The notes below the pieces were generated by a model. The model made no database searches, was not told the DNA's origin, and worked only from the letters and a program-made list of their open reading frames with translations. Shown piece by piece: positions 46,351 through 56,895 of a stretch of 64,000 nt of DNA. The stretch covers positions 29,990,366-30,054,365 of the forward strand of contig CM055816.1 of NCBI GenBank assembly GCA_029582265.1, written 5' to 3'. Position 1 is the first letter of the stretch. Each line of letters opens with the position of its first letter. This DNA comes from Zoroaster sp. YZ-2022 (taxonomy: Eukaryota; Echinodermata; Asteroidea; Forcipulatida; Zoroasteridae). A program made the position numbers and the translations under genes.

Positions 46351-46889
46351 GCAGCGGGTTCCGCGATATATATAGGTTGGTAAAATTCTTGCGTCGGGAG
46401 ATAAACAATTGATAGATACTTGTCTAATTTTTTTTTTACTCCACATCCTTTGCATCTTCTGTGGATGCATCCTGGCATGTTGAAATCATCATTTGCATTT
46501 TTGTGACACATGGTTAGTTGTACGAGATGATAGTTGTCTTTTATGGATTCAGCTTTCACAGCTGCCAGTTGGGAATTAACTACTTTGATTTTCATATTAA
46601 TGTTCTCGCAATATTCACAAAGACATCCTCTGTACTTGGCTTGCTTCATTTTCTTCACATGTCGTAATCTATGTTTAGAGTAAAGAAGTTGGCTAAGCAA
46701 ACACTTATGTTTGGATGTGCTTTCTGGAATTGGGTGTAAAGATCATTAATTGAGCAGTCGAGGATGCCGCTTGAAAGCCCTGTACGTTTACTGACCATAT
46801 TCTTGTCTGGTAGCTTGGTGGCACTATTAGTGTAGAATGTATACTTGCAACGTTGATGCTGGTAATCTGGGTCGTCCGGCATGGTGTTT

Positions 46890-47185
46890 TTCTTGGGTGC
46901 TTATCAATTTTCTGTTAACACCAAACTTACGGGCAGTGTATTGTTGTAGTCTGTATTTTTTCATCACCGACAAAGCAGAAGCTAGTTAAGATTCTTTCTC
47001 TGTGCTGATACTCTCTTGCCTGATAGGCCATAAGAAATTACTTCAATTACCGATTGGGAAAAAGTCTACTTTTACATGTAGACATCTGGATGCCGGCCTT
47101 CTCAAAAGCTGATGCTTTCCTTGGGGTTGCCTTTGACATTAACTCCACTGCAGTGGTCACATAGCAAATCGAGATTATACAGGGA
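46890..47185. other. no feature recognised
   Basis: Sequence between the pseudogene and the truncated retrotransposon; no similarity seen. Confidence 0.4.
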
Positions 47186-47189
47186 CTAC

Positions 47190-49438
47190 TATACCCGGTA
47201 CAGCAGTCATCGCTGATGATATCCTAGTATATGGCTGTGATGTTACTGAACATGACAGGAACTTGCGAGCACTTCTACTACGTGCAAGAGACGCAAACTT
47301 AAAGCTGAATAGAAAAAAGCTAAATCTGCGACTGACTGAAGTAGCATACATGGGCCAGGTATTGACCAGTAAGGGAGTTCGCCCAGATCCAAGGAAGGTA
47401 GACGCAATGAGAAACATGACCCGACCCGACTCGAAAAAAGCAGTCCAGCGTCTACTTGGATGCATCAACTATTTGTAAAGATACATGCCAAGGCTTACAG
47501 AAGTAAGTGAGCCACTAAGGAAGCTGACAGAACACACAGCAGTGTTCACATGGCAGTCACATCAAGAAGAATCCTTCAAACAGATCAAAGAAATGATCAC
47601 AAGTGCTCCAGTACTGCGGTACTACGACTTGAAAGAGGTCACGATTCAATGTGACGCTTCAGAAAAAGGGCTGGGAACAACTGTCATTCAAAAAGGCCAA
47701 CCTGTTGCATTTGTTTCCCGTTCCCTCACATCAGCAGAGCAAAACTACGCACTGATAGAAAAAGAGTGTCTAGCAATAGTTTTCTCGTGTGAGCGGTTCG
47801 ACTAGTACCTACATGGGCGAGAGATGATCACGGTGAATACCGACCACAAGTCCTTGGTACCGATATTCACCAAGCCAATTCATACAGCTCCAAAGAGGCT
47901 ACAGCGAATGCTCCTGAGACTACAGAAGTACAACTTGACAGTACAGTACCCACCAGGAAGCAAGATATACATTGCTGACATGCTGAGCCGAGCCTATCTG
48001 CAGTCGACAGGCAAGAGTCATTTATCACAATACCAAATCTTCCAAATGAGACAAGAAGAGCAACTCTATGCAGAAATCGAAAACATAAACCATTCCAGCT
48101 ATCTTCGCATGAAGGATACCACACAGCTGCAGATTAGGAAAACTACACAAGCAGATCCAGTACTACAAACACTGAAGACTGTAGTACTTGGAGGATGGCC
48201 AGAGCAGAGAGATGAAGTACCAATATGCATTCGGGAATACTTCGCGATTCGAGATGAAATCACAGCGCAAGACGGCACAATGTACAAAGGCATGCGTGTA
48301 ATTGTTCCCAAGTCGATGCAGAACCTGATGCTTGCCAGAATTCACTCAAGTCATCTGGGTACAGAAGCCTAGTCTGCGTAGAGCCCGAGAGGTACTATTC
48401 TGGCCAGGGATGACGAGTCAGATCAAGGACAGAGTAAGCCAGTGCGATGCCTGCAATAAGTTCTTGACCAAGCAACAGAAAGAGCCGATGATGTCCCATG
48501 AGATACCCAGCAGAGCATGGAGCACAGTAAGCCAAGATCTTTTTCACTACAGACATGCAGATTACTTGATCACCGTTGACCACTACAGTGACTTCTGGGA
48601 ACTAGACACTCTACTAGACACAAAAGCAGAAACCATTGTGGAACACACCAAGCTACATTTCTCCCGACATGGCATACCACAGAAGGTAATCACCGACAAT
48701 GGTCCTCAGTTCACAGCCGAGAACTATGAAGAGTTCAGCAGAGATTGGGAGCTTGAGCATATCACAACATCACCGTACCACAGCCAGAGTAACGGCAAAG
48801 CAGAGTCAGCTGTGAAGATTGCTAAAAACATCATCAAGAAAGTGACCAAGGCAAAACAGGATCTACATCTCGCGATTCATCTGGACTGGCGAAATACACC
48901 AGCGGCAAGTGGTAGCAGTCCAGCACAGAAACTGATGTCTTGACGAACGAGAACACTACTGCCAGTACCAGATGTCTTTCTTCAACCAGATGTCATAAAT
49001 GGCATACCAGAGAATATAAAACTTAAGAAACAGAAAGCAAAGCGTCAATACAACAAAACAGCCAAACCGCTACCTGAGTTGCAGATTGGACAACACATCA
49101 AACTGCAGCCTATGAGCCGCAACACACCATGGAAAAATGGGAGGTGTGTGGACACAGATGGTTCCCGTTCCTACCTCATCGAACTGGACAGTGGACAATT
49201 GCTCAGACGAAACCGCAAACATTTACGTTCTTCAACACAAGCACCAGATGTCACCAACAACTCAGATACAACTTCAAATTCAACCAAAGATGTTCCAGCT
49301 ATTCCTAAGCCAGCCAAAACATCTGATCCGGTACAACCAGCAGAGAGTCAAATGAACACTGGACAGACTACTGTTAAATCTACTCGCTCGCGATTAAACC
49401 ACCATCCAAATACAACGACTTTATTCTAAACTGATTTT
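47190..49438 (+). pseudogene. 5'-truncated Ty3/gypsy pol (RT end, RNase H, integrase)
   Basis: It begins inside reverse transcriptase with ADDILVYG (YXDD box variant, about 47,211-47,234). It continues through the RT thumb and into RNase H (IQCDASEKGLG, ALIEKECLAIVF, VNTDHKSL: D, E, D). Next is the integrase HHCC zinc finger (HSSHLG ... CDACN), and the DDE core with VDHYSD, ITDNGPQF and SPYHSQSNGKAESAV (48,560-48,850). It ends in a C-terminal region (PWKNGRCVDTDGSRSYLIEL) and a Thr/Ser/Pro-rich tail. In-frame stops lie at 47,476, 47,803 and 48,941, and the frame changes near 48,370. The stops at 47,803 (TAG) and 48,941 (TGA) look like C-to-T changes of Gln and Arg codons. No LTRs and no gag are present. 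Confidence 0.9.
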
Positions 49439-49876
49439 GGCATACCAGAGAATATAAAACTTAAGAAACAGAAAGCAAAGCGTCAATACAACAAAACAGC
49501 CAAACCGCTACCTGAGTTGCAGATTGGACAACACATCAAACTGCAGCCTATGAGCCGCAACACACCATGGAAAAATGGGAAGTGTGTGGACACAGATGGT
49601 TCCCGTTCCTACCTCATCGAACTGGACAGTGGACAATTGCTCAGACGAAACCGCAAACATTTACGTTCTTCAACACAAGCACCAGGTGTCACCAACAACT
49701 CAGATACAACTTCAGATTCAACCAAAGATGTTCCAGCTATTCCTAAGCCAGCCAAAACATCTGATCTGGTACAACCAGCAGAGAGTCAAATGAACACGGA
49801 CAGACTACTGTTAAATCTACTCGCTCGCGATTAAACCACAATCCAAATACAACGACTTTATTCTAAACTGATTTTG
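49001..49876 (+). repeat. 438-bp tandem duplication of the retrotransposon 3' end
   Basis: The stretch from GGCATACCAGAGAATATAAA to CTAAACTGATTTTG is present twice, at 49,001-49,438 and 49,439-49,876. They differ by a handful of substitutions and a one-base loss in the second copy near 49,797 that changes its C-terminal frame. Confidence 0.95.
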
Positions 49877-49948
49877 CAACTGACATGAACTATAAATCTG
49901 TCATGATTAAGATTGTTTCAAAGCAAAAAAAAATATAAAAAAAATATA

Positions 49949-50096
<148 letters not shown>

Positions 50097-50099
50097 GGC

Positions 50100-50625
50100 T
50101 TTAGGACGACCGACGTATGTTTAAAATTAAACAAAACTAATCAACACAAATGAGTCTAATTAATACCCACTACATGTTAACAACAATTTTGAAACAAATA
50201 CACGTTTTTCTGTTTCCATGGAAAACATAGGTTTTACCGGTCGCCCTAAAGTTTTTACAAACAACTTTTGCCTTCATAGGGCGACCGGGCTCGAAATGAT
50301 GTTAGTAACGTGCTTTAGGTCGACCACATATGTATTTCTCCCATGTAAATACCTCTGGCATGAAACATTGCTCACTTTTATTGTTGTTCATGTTGTTTTA
50401 TTCACTACCAGTCATCTGGGCTCCCATGCCTAAAGGGAAGGGGTGCATTACGTGCAGTGCCGTAATTGACATTTCCATGGGGGGGGGGGGCATAGACATA
50501 TTGTTTTTCATTTTATTTTTATTTTTATTTTTATTTATTAAATTATTTATTTATTTATTTATATATATATTTTTTGGGGGGTGGGGGTGGTTTGATATAT
50601 CGAACCATTCATTTGTGCATTAAGA
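50100..50625. other. no gene; poly-G and A/T-rich low complexity
   Basis: Contains a G10 run at about 50,480 and TTTATTT / TATATAT tracts at 50,515-50,575. Confidence 0.5.
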
Positions 50626-50627
50626 TA

Positions 50628-51010
50628 GGTAGTATAAACACCCCATGGGACAACCACATGGTACAATAGTCTTACTCCACCTTAAACCAACACAAAGAAA
50701 CAAGGTAGTATAAAGTATAAACACCCCCATGGGACGACCACATTGTACAGTATAAACATGCTCCACCTTTAGGGCGACCATATAGAAACAAGGTAGTAAA
50801 TAAAAACACCATGGGACGACCACGTACAGTATAGTCATGCTTCACCTTTAGGGCGACCACAAATAAACGAGGTAGTATAAAGTATAAACACCCATTGGGA
50901 CAACCACATAGTACAGTATAGTCATGCTCCACCTTTAGGGCGACCACATAGAAACAAGGTAGTAAAAAACACCATGGGACGACCACATACATGTAGTACA
51001 GAATAGTCAA
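50628..51010. repeat. ~85-bp minisatellite, about 4.5 copies
   Basis: Units share CCATGGGACGACCACA, CATGCTCCACCTTTAGGGCG and AAACAAGGTAGTA, and lengths vary by small indels. The overlapping minus-strand frames come from the repeat. Confidence 0.85.
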
Positions 51011-51113
51011 TAGACAATACTGGTTAGTTCACACCACAAAGGCAATAATTCAAATAGTTCCTAAAAAAATGTATATACCAAATGATAAAAGAAATTATTT
51101 AATACCAAAGCAC

Positions 51114-51190
51114 ACTTACCAGACACACGTTTGGTATCAACATCACTCTCATCAGATGATGGAGATGTATCCCTTTTTGTTTTGCCTATT
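51114..51190 (-). other. possible truncated host exon next to Polinton break
   Basis: On the minus strand, directly after the Polinton polymerase ends, the frame reads KTKRDTSPSSDESDVDTKRV followed by GGTAAGT, a good splice donor. It is Ser/Asp-rich like a nuclear protein exon. No upstream acceptor exists because Polinton DNA begins here. This is suggestive only. Confidence 0.25.
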
Positions 51191-51926
51191 AATGTGAATT
51201 TGAAGTGGTTAAACGATGAAAAAGCGGAAAATCAAATTCGCAAACTTGTCGCAAAACCAAATTTTGCTGAGGCGAGAATTTTTGATAACGATTTAGTAGC
51301 GATTCACATGCACAAAACAAAACTCTTACTCAACCGCCCAGTCTACATAGGAATGAGCATATTAGATTTATCTAAACATTTAATGTACGATTTTTATTAC
51401 AATCATTTAAAGCTAAAATACGGCAATAAATGTAATTTACTGTATACGGATACGGATAGCTTGTTACTTGAGATTCAAACGGAAGATGTATATAAAGATA
51501 TGAAAAAGACAAGCATTTATACGATTTTAGTAATTATAAACAAGATCATTTTCTATTTTCTGAAGAAAATAAAAAAGTGATTGGTAAAATGAAAGACGAG
51601 ACTGCGGGAACTTTAATCTCTGAAATTGTTTGTTTAAGACCAAAAATGTACTCGTTACTTTTATCTCAAGGTGAAAATATTTAAAAAAAGCTAAAGGTGT
51701 TAAAAAACAAGTTTTAAAAGAAAATATTAAACACGAAAACTATAAACAAGTTTTATCTCAAAATAATACGCTACATCACCCTATGAATTTTATTAGACAT
51801 GAAAAACATAGATTATATTCAACGCGAGTAAATAAAATATCGCTATCTCCTTTAGACACAAAGAAATATATTTTAGAGGATGGAGTAAATACTCGATCTT
51901 ACGGCCACTACAGTATTAGCGTTTAA
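51191..51926 (+). pseudogene. family B DNA polymerase, C-terminal fragment (Polinton pPolB)
   Basis: It begins mid-protein (NVNLKWLNDEKAENQIRKLV) and contains the conserved PVYIGMSILDLSKHLMYDFY block and motif C LLYTDTDSL, with the two catalytic aspartates. The C-terminal thumb region follows ([34 protein letters not shown]). The frame changes near 51,510 and again at the A-rich stretch near 51,683, where an in-frame TAA also lies. Everything upstream (terminal-protein, exonuclease and motifs A and B) is absent: unrelated sequence begins at 51,190. It ends 11 bp inside the convergent integrase gene. In intact elements it replicates the linear genome by protein priming. Confidence 0.9.
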
Positions 51927-52919
51927 TAGGTGGATTTTCCGTATCTCGAGCAACAATTTGTAATTCTTCTTTTACAAAACTACGGGCGGGGCCCGCGTCT
52001 AAATAATACAAAATAGGTTGATTTGCAGCTTTCATCGTTTTAGCTATTCTATAAATTTTATACTCCATATAGGATCGGTTGCGCGTTGTCTCGTATCTTT
52101 TTCACCTTCACCGGGTGCATATAAATATCGAACTACACTACTAGTCGGAATTCTTTTTTCGTTCTTTTTAGCTGCGCTGCTAACTGGTGAGGCTGGATTT
52201 TGCTCAACAACACTCGATTTAATCGCGTCTTTTGGTTTTAAATTTATAAGACGAGTTGTCTCATTATTTAATGCTTTTACAACAGCCGGTAATCTTTTAA
52301 CCCATTCTCTATTTCTCTTTTCAGTCGCTATTTCTTGAGCGTATTGATGAGAAAATAATCTTTCGACCAACGTTCTATTAAATCGCTCTACTATACCTTG
52401 CGCTCTATGATTACCAGCCTCGCCTCTTTGAATATTTACATTGGGTTTACTCATTAATACATTAACGCTAGACATAAATTCTTTTCCAGGATCGACTTTT
52501 ATAATTTTAGGCCAAGTTAACAAACTACGTTTATAAATTTTTTCAAATGCATTACTGACTTGAATAGCGGTTTTATCTGTTAATGGCTCTGCTTCTTTAT
52601 ATCTACTAGCTTCATCTACAACGGTTAACGCGTACTTGTACGGATTTTTTCCAACTACATCATGCGGAAGAAACAATAAATCTGCTTGATGAACTTCATT
52701 TGGTTTTTCTAAAGTACTATTTGAACTAGTCGGTCTAGGAATATATTTAGGATAGGGTAAATAAATTTGCCACAACGCTTGCCTTTTTATCCATTGTTTA
52801 ACTACTTTTTTATTTACTTTTGTTTCTTGAGCTAATTTATTAATTGCGTCGTAACCTTTATAGTATCCTTTCGGACTATAATAAGCGTTAGATAGCTTTT
52901 GTTTTGTACTCGCTAACAT
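51916..52919 (-). pseudogene. retroviral-type integrase (Polinton INT)
   Basis: N-terminal helical region (YYSPKGYYKGYDAINKLAQE), then the DDE core: D in HQADLLFLP and VVDEASRY, D in KVDPGKEFMS, E in GIVERFNRTL. The linker and C-terminal region follow (WVKRLPAVVKALNNETTRLI). The frame changes near 52,065, so the C-terminal chromo/SH3-like tail (YRIAKTMKAANQPILYYL ... ARDTENPPIKR, ending 51,916) is in another phase. The core itself is open for 291 codons, which makes this one of the best-preserved genes. It would catalyse insertion of the element with a ~6-bp target duplication. It is convergent with the polymerase. Confidence 0.92.
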
Positions 52920-52941
52920 TTAACATTTATAAATATAATTT

Positions 52942-53184
52942 TTATTCTATAGAATTTTTAGGCATAAGAGATGATGGTAAAATGCCTTGTTTAACTAACC
53001 ACATTTGCGTCATTGAAGATAGTCCAACTGTTGCGGTTAGTTTTAGCGCATCTTTTATATCCAACTTCCCCAAGTTGACTGGTTCTACGCGTAATACTTT
53101 TTTACCTAACATGCTGTATAAAACTGTAAAAAGTCCTAAAACGGCGCTATGATAAGCTGAATCGGCGATTGTTTTTGTATCCAT
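52942..53184 (-). CDS. small conserved Polinton membrane protein, 80 aa
   Basis: Open frame MDTKTIADSAYHSAVLGLFT to SLMPKNSIE. Two moderately hydrophobic helices (residues ~10-27 and ~47-68, KLTATVGLSSMTQMWLV) flank a basic turn. The start is preceded directly by TATAAA. The same size and layout recur in Polinton-like elements of other marine invertebrates, where its role is unknown. It is intact. It lies between integrase and a Lys-rich membrane gene on the same strand. Confidence 0.65.
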   Translation of the reverse strand: MDTKTIADSAYHSAVLGLFTVLYSMLGKKVLRVEPVNLGKLDIKDALKLTATVGLSSMTQMWLVKQGILPSSLMPKNSIE

Positions 53185-53222
53185 TTTATACTCGTTAAAT
53201 ATAAAAGAATTATAAAAAACTT

Positions 53223-53632
53223 TTATTCCATTTCAAAGACTACGAGTTCTTTCGTCGGTAACGCTTGTACAATATTGCTTGTTTGTGCTTGTGTAGACTT
53301 TGCAACAACAGAGTGCTTGGCGTTGGCGTTTTTATTACTAAGCAAAAGATATACAAGACCTAATCCTAAACCAATACCGATATAGTAGTAATAATAGTTC
53401 GTTTCATTAGATGTTTCTTTTTGAATAGCGTTATTACGGTTAGTTGTATTTTTGGCTGCACCTGCTTTGCTCGCTTAGCGTTTAAATTTTTTTTCTTTAT
53501 TAAGTTTAGCAACTTTTTTACCCGCTGCGACTCTGTTTGGATTTTTTTAGTTACTGTTTTCGTTACAGTCGCTGGCGCTTGCGATTGATTTGGTTGCGCA
53601 TTCTCCGATTGCATTGGTTGTACATTCTCCAT
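53223..53632 (-). pseudogene. basic, C-terminally membrane-anchored Polinton protein (broken)
   Basis: It starts MENVQPMQSENAQPNQSQAP, followed by a Lys/Arg-rich middle. A transmembrane segment follows in another frame (YYYYYIGIGLGLGLVYLLLS, about 53,400-53,335), then a short tail ending VVFEME at 53,223. The frame changes at an A7 run near 53,545, and an in-frame TAA lies near 53,475. It overlaps the preceding gene by about 86 bp. Function unknown; the Gln/Lys-rich start plus membrane anchor could suit a virion membrane or core-linking protein (inference). Confidence 0.5.
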
Positions 53633-54167
53633 CGCTTTTATTATCTATACAAGATTCTTCTTTTCTTTTTAAATGTTTTGCAGTAATTAACGTTGCACTG
53701 AGTGGTGCAATAAACGCGCCGTACTTGTAGTATATATCACACGCTACGGTAGAAGGCATACTCGAAATAAATGGATCTTTTTCTAAATCTGAAATTAATT
53801 TACCTTTATCATCAATTTCAAATTGATGGCCGTATAAATCAATACGATTTAAACTAAATCCCAATAGTTTAGCGTATAGCGTCAGAATAGCGCTACCTAA
53901 AGACTGTTATATCATGGCCTAATTTAGTTTCGTATTGCATAAGTAATACATCTCGCTCTTCTGTAGATAAAGCTTCAACGTCGCTGATGGAATACTCTTT
54001 ACCAAAAAATCTTTTTGAATCTCCCCCGATACAACAGATAAAAGCCGTTTATCTCGTTGTTTTTGTTTTAACGCAACATCACTCGAATCACTAGCGGACG
54101 ATAATAGTGGTGGAGGCAGACTTAACATTTGTGGATTTTCGTTCAAAATTTTAGAAACTTCTTCCAT
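53547..54167 (-). pseudogene. Polinton accessory protein, unknown (two compensating frame changes)
   Basis: It begins MEEVSKILNENPQMLSLPPP with a basic helix (KQKQRDKRLLSVVSGEIQKD). From about 54,010 to 53,915 the plausible coding frame shifts (VEALSTEERDVLLMQYETKL), and it returns to the first frame at QSLGSAILTLYAKLLG. It ends in a conserved-looking GFSLNRIDLYGHQFEIDDKG, a hydrophobic CDIYYKYGAFIAPLSATLI helix and KHLKRK. Seen in the first frame alone, it contains TAG and TAA stops near 53,917 and 53,905. TATAAATG overlaps the start. Function not recognised. Confidence 0.55.
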
Positions 54168-54179
54168 TTATAAAAGTAT

Positions 54180-54454
54180 CTATATAAAAAATTAGTAAAA
54201 TTAAAAAAAACTACGAGCAACCTATTAGGTTGCTGCAACACGATATCATCACAGACTGCGTCGCTGAGTGGCGGATGTAACATGAATGACTTGGCTTGCA
54301 TTTATAATAGTATTTTATAATTTTATTTAGGTAATTACTAAACGACCTACAAGTAACCTATGGGTAATTACTAACGACCTACGTGTAACCTATGAGTAAT
54401 TGCTCTTGACTTGTGGGGTAATTGCTCTTGACCTATGGGCAATTGCTTAATGAC
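54180..54454. repeat. intergenic spacer with ~22-bp degenerate repeats
   Basis: From about 54,340 to 54,450 the words GGTAATTACTAA, GACCTAC and GTAACCTATGGGTAATT recur four to five times in diverged form. This is the longest non-coding gap inside the element and a possible regulatory or replication region. Confidence 0.5.
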
Positions 54455-55078
54455 CTAGTCACGTATTTCATATTCAGTAGGTTGATCTGTTTTTAAAATT
54501 AATTTGCGATGTTTAACTCGTTTTAATTTTTCATGAATTTCCATTCTCAACTCTTTCGTTGGTATAACATCATTTTCTCTTAAACAATCTTCAAATGAAT
54601 CTCTATCTTTACAATAAAATAAACATACCCATTTGAGTTGCTCTCTAAAATCTTTTAATACGCTATTATATTTTTGTGAAATAACCTAACAGATGTGATG
54701 CTTGTGCCGCCCGCTAAAAGCTAATAGTGATAACTCATGCTGTTGTTGATCTTTTGAAAACTTTTTATAGCGTAATCCTCTATTTGCGCTACAATCATCG
54801 ATAATAAACAACGTTTCATCTCCTTCGTATACATCGCTATAAATTTGTAATGCTTTTTCTAATGAAATGTTTTTTAAATCGTTAACCAACACTTGATCAT
54901 CGCTCCAAATCCATTTTCTATTTTTATAAGTGTCGTTAATAGCGATAGTAGGGCATAATATAACTATATATTCAAAATGATTAAAATATTCTTGTTCTAA
55001 TAAATTTAAAATAAATTCAGTTTTTCCACATGCAGTTTGACCACAAATTAAAGCAACGTGTGGATATTTTGGTAGCAT
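54455..55078 (-). pseudogene. packaging ATPase (FtsK/HerA-A32 type)
   Basis: Walker A GQTACGKTE at residues ~14-22, Walker B LFIIDDC at ~92-98, and a sensor-like region ELSLLAFSGRHKHH. An in-frame TAG at about 54,685 cuts the protein after ~130 residues, and the same frame stays open beyond it to 54,455 with a Polinton-typical C-terminal half (VLKDFREQLKWVCLFYCKDR; LILKTDQPTEYEI). The full length of about 207 codons fits the family. It is located just after the capsid gene with ~45 bp between. It would pump DNA into capsids. Confidence 0.92.
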
Positions 55079-55122
55079 TTTCTTGCTTTGCTAGGCGTAG
55101 CCTTTAATATTAGTAACTAATT

Positions 55123-56397
55123 TTAAGTAACGACAGCTTCATATCTACTGTTTATTATTAGTTGTGCATCCATAATAATAAAAGTATACATGTTTAGTAC
55201 ACCCGCAGCTTCAGCTTCTTTTTCTATTTGAATAGTAATTCCTTCGGATAAGTTTTGTACTCGTCTTCCGCTTCCGTGTAGCTTATTATCGGTACTCGTT
55301 CTTAAATCTAAAAATAAACCGTATTTATCATATAAATAATCAGCTTGTTTAACGTTAGATAAATCTAAAGCTTGTACGACTTGTATAGCGTGTTGTTTGT
55401 TTGAATCACCAAAATATTTTGAAATCGCTTCCCATTGGTGATACCTGTTCATTCCATGCGCGTAGAGTTGATTAGGAACGCCTTCGATCGTAATTGAAAC
55501 TTTATTTATTTTTGGATTATAAAATATATTAGATTCTTTTACGTTTGGTTCTTTGAATAAAAACAATATTCCTTTCATACTTTTTGCTGGAGTATTTAAA
55601 TTTATATTCCACACCGTATCGCGTTTGTTTAACGGTTTCACGTCATGTCTTAGCACGCGATCAAACAATATACTCAACCTATTATTATATTGATTTCTAA
55701 TTATTCGAGCGAGTTCTGGCATATGAACGACTTCAAATTCTAAAGAAATTCCACTTATGATATATTTCGCACTTTCGTCGCTACTTTTAATCACTTTTTA
55801 AAATTCATTAAACATAAGTTCGTAAGTCAATTGATCTTTGATTCCCGATTGGTAGTAAGGTTGATGATCGGCTAACAATTCAAAATCTAGCGGAATGTAA
55901 TATCTATTTTTATACGCATCTGCGATAGCTTTATCTTTTCCCCCATTACCAGCTAAATCCTTATCGCCAGCGTCTACTCTTATTTTAGTGATGTTTGCAT
56001 CTTCTATTCCTTGATACGCTAGATTATCGCGTTGATCTTTAGTTAACCATTCGTCTTTAAAACAATTGTACACATCTGCATCCTCTAATGAAAATATTAC
56101 ATTTCCTTCCATTGCAACAATTACTTTTTTTGCGATAGCTCTACCAATGTTTTGTACTAACGTTCTATTTTCATCGTTCGCGCTAACGAGTTCTATATTA
56201 AAAGCTAATCGAAGCGTATTTGGAACGATAACGTCATTCATTCCTAAATTTGGAAAACGAACTGTTAAATTTTGATTTTCGGTAATGGTACTCGGATTGT
56301 TTGTAATGACGACTTTTTGCCGTAATCCTTTTATACCTCTAGGTTCTCTTATTCTTCTATATGGATCAAGCACATCTCCGTAAATATTATTAGCCAT
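55123..56397 (-). pseudogene. major capsid protein (double jelly-roll type)
   Basis: One frame of about 424 codons interrupted by a single TAA at 55,798-55,800, which splits it into a 199- and a 223-residue part. Features include the N-terminal NNIYGDVLDPYRRIREPRG, IVPNTLRLAFNIEL, YYIPLDFELLADHQPYYQSG and, after the stop, ISLEFEVVHMPELARIIRNQ, KSMKGILFLF, KVSITIEGVPNQLYAHGMNR, KLHGSGRRVQNLSEGITIQI and MYTFIIMDAQL. This pattern matches the capsid proteins predicted for Polintons and adintoviruses of invertebrates. Size and position next to the ATPase agree. TATAAAATATG overlaps the start. No other lesion is visible. Confidence 0.85.
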
Positions 56398-56444
56398 ATT
56401 TTATAGTTAACAACTAAAAATATTTTTATCTTTTTAAAAAATAA

Positions 56445-56870
56445 ATGGCCGCTATAGCGATGATGATTGGAGGTGCAGTAATTAATGCGTTAGCATTTAC
56501 CGGAAGTAATGCGCTATTTAGTAATTTACCTCCTAGCGACGTAGAACAAGAACGTAAAAGACATGATTTAGCGTTAGAACACCTTTCAAAAGCTAGAGAT
56601 GAATTTAGTAAAAAACGTTTAAAATATATAGATTATTTAAACGAAAAAATACAAAAAGAATCGAACGCTAATAAAACGTTTAATAATATCAATGATGCGA
56701 TGAATGAATATTCACGAGTAACGGGCGAACGAGTAAATTTACCGCAAGATTTATATGACGAACCTCAACTAAAAGATTTTTATGTTCCTAGCGAAGATCA
56801 AAAAACGCGTGAAATTATATTTATCATATTAGGAATGAGTATTGTTGGTTACGCGAGTTATAAATTATAA
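56445..56870 (+). CDS. conserved Polinton membrane/coiled-coil protein, 141 aa
   Basis: Intact. Hydrophobic N-terminus (AAIAMMIGGAVINALAFTGS), charged coiled-coil centre (RKRHDLALEHLSKARDEFSK), and C-terminal transmembrane segment (IIFIILGMSIVGYASYKL). It is divergent from the capsid gene with a 47-bp A/T-rich intergenic space that must hold both promoters. The same architecture occurs beside capsid genes in other Polinton-like elements. Role unknown, perhaps virion maturation or membrane interaction (inference). Confidence 0.65.
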   Translation: MAAIAMMIGGAVINALAFTGSNALFSNLPPSDVEQERKRHDLALEHLSKARDEFSKKRLKYIDYLNEKIQKESNANKTFNNINDAMNEYSRVTGERVNLPQDLYDEPQLKDFYVPSEDQKTREIIFIILGMSIVGYASYKL

Positions 56871-56895
56871 AATAAAGATAAAAAGTAATTATAAA

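Larger units (their letters stand above)
45340..46412. repeat. ~37-bp direct repeats flanking the SINE/mariner insertion
   Basis: GAAATTCTTGCGTCGGGAGA ... CAATTGAT at 45,340-45,381 recurs with one change at 46,373-46,412, bracketing the SINE plus mariner block. It looks like an unusually long target-site duplication of the retroposed SINE. Confidence 0.75.
43496..46885 (-). pseudogene. uncharacterised, possibly transposon-derived gene, decayed
   Basis: The segments in order on the minus strand are as follows. PDDPDYQHQRCKYTFYTNSA starts at 46,882. A cysteine-rich zinc-binding part follows (CLCEYCENINMK; CHKNANDDFNMPGCIHRRCK; 46,700-46,420). Then come a Lys-rich linker (about 45,330-45,180), a core with SDGCSTQYKSKGPISD and HNYFGTRHGKGASDGES (44,937-44,626), a Cys-rich stretch (44,593-44,294), and a C-terminal module with DWCVVDYEGDLFPGEVK and YWKWPVREDNKIHC (43,822-43,496). 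I know this architecture as a recurrent unnamed family in invertebrate genomes. The spaced Asp/His residues in the core could be an RNase H-like fold, but that is inference. Frame changes occur near 46,690 and 45,190 and at several other points. A SINE and a mariner element interrupt it at 45,380-46,412. Part of 43,830-44,290 may be an intron. Confidence 0.6.

Noticed and set aside
51131..51580. Cellular DNA polymerase delta/zeta exon
   Set aside because: YTDTDS is shared by all family B enzymes, but the surrounding block, AT-rich context and adjoining integrase fit a Polinton polymerase.
52018..52338. Plus-strand 106-residue open frame over the integrase
   Set aside because: Antisense shadow of the conserved integrase frame.
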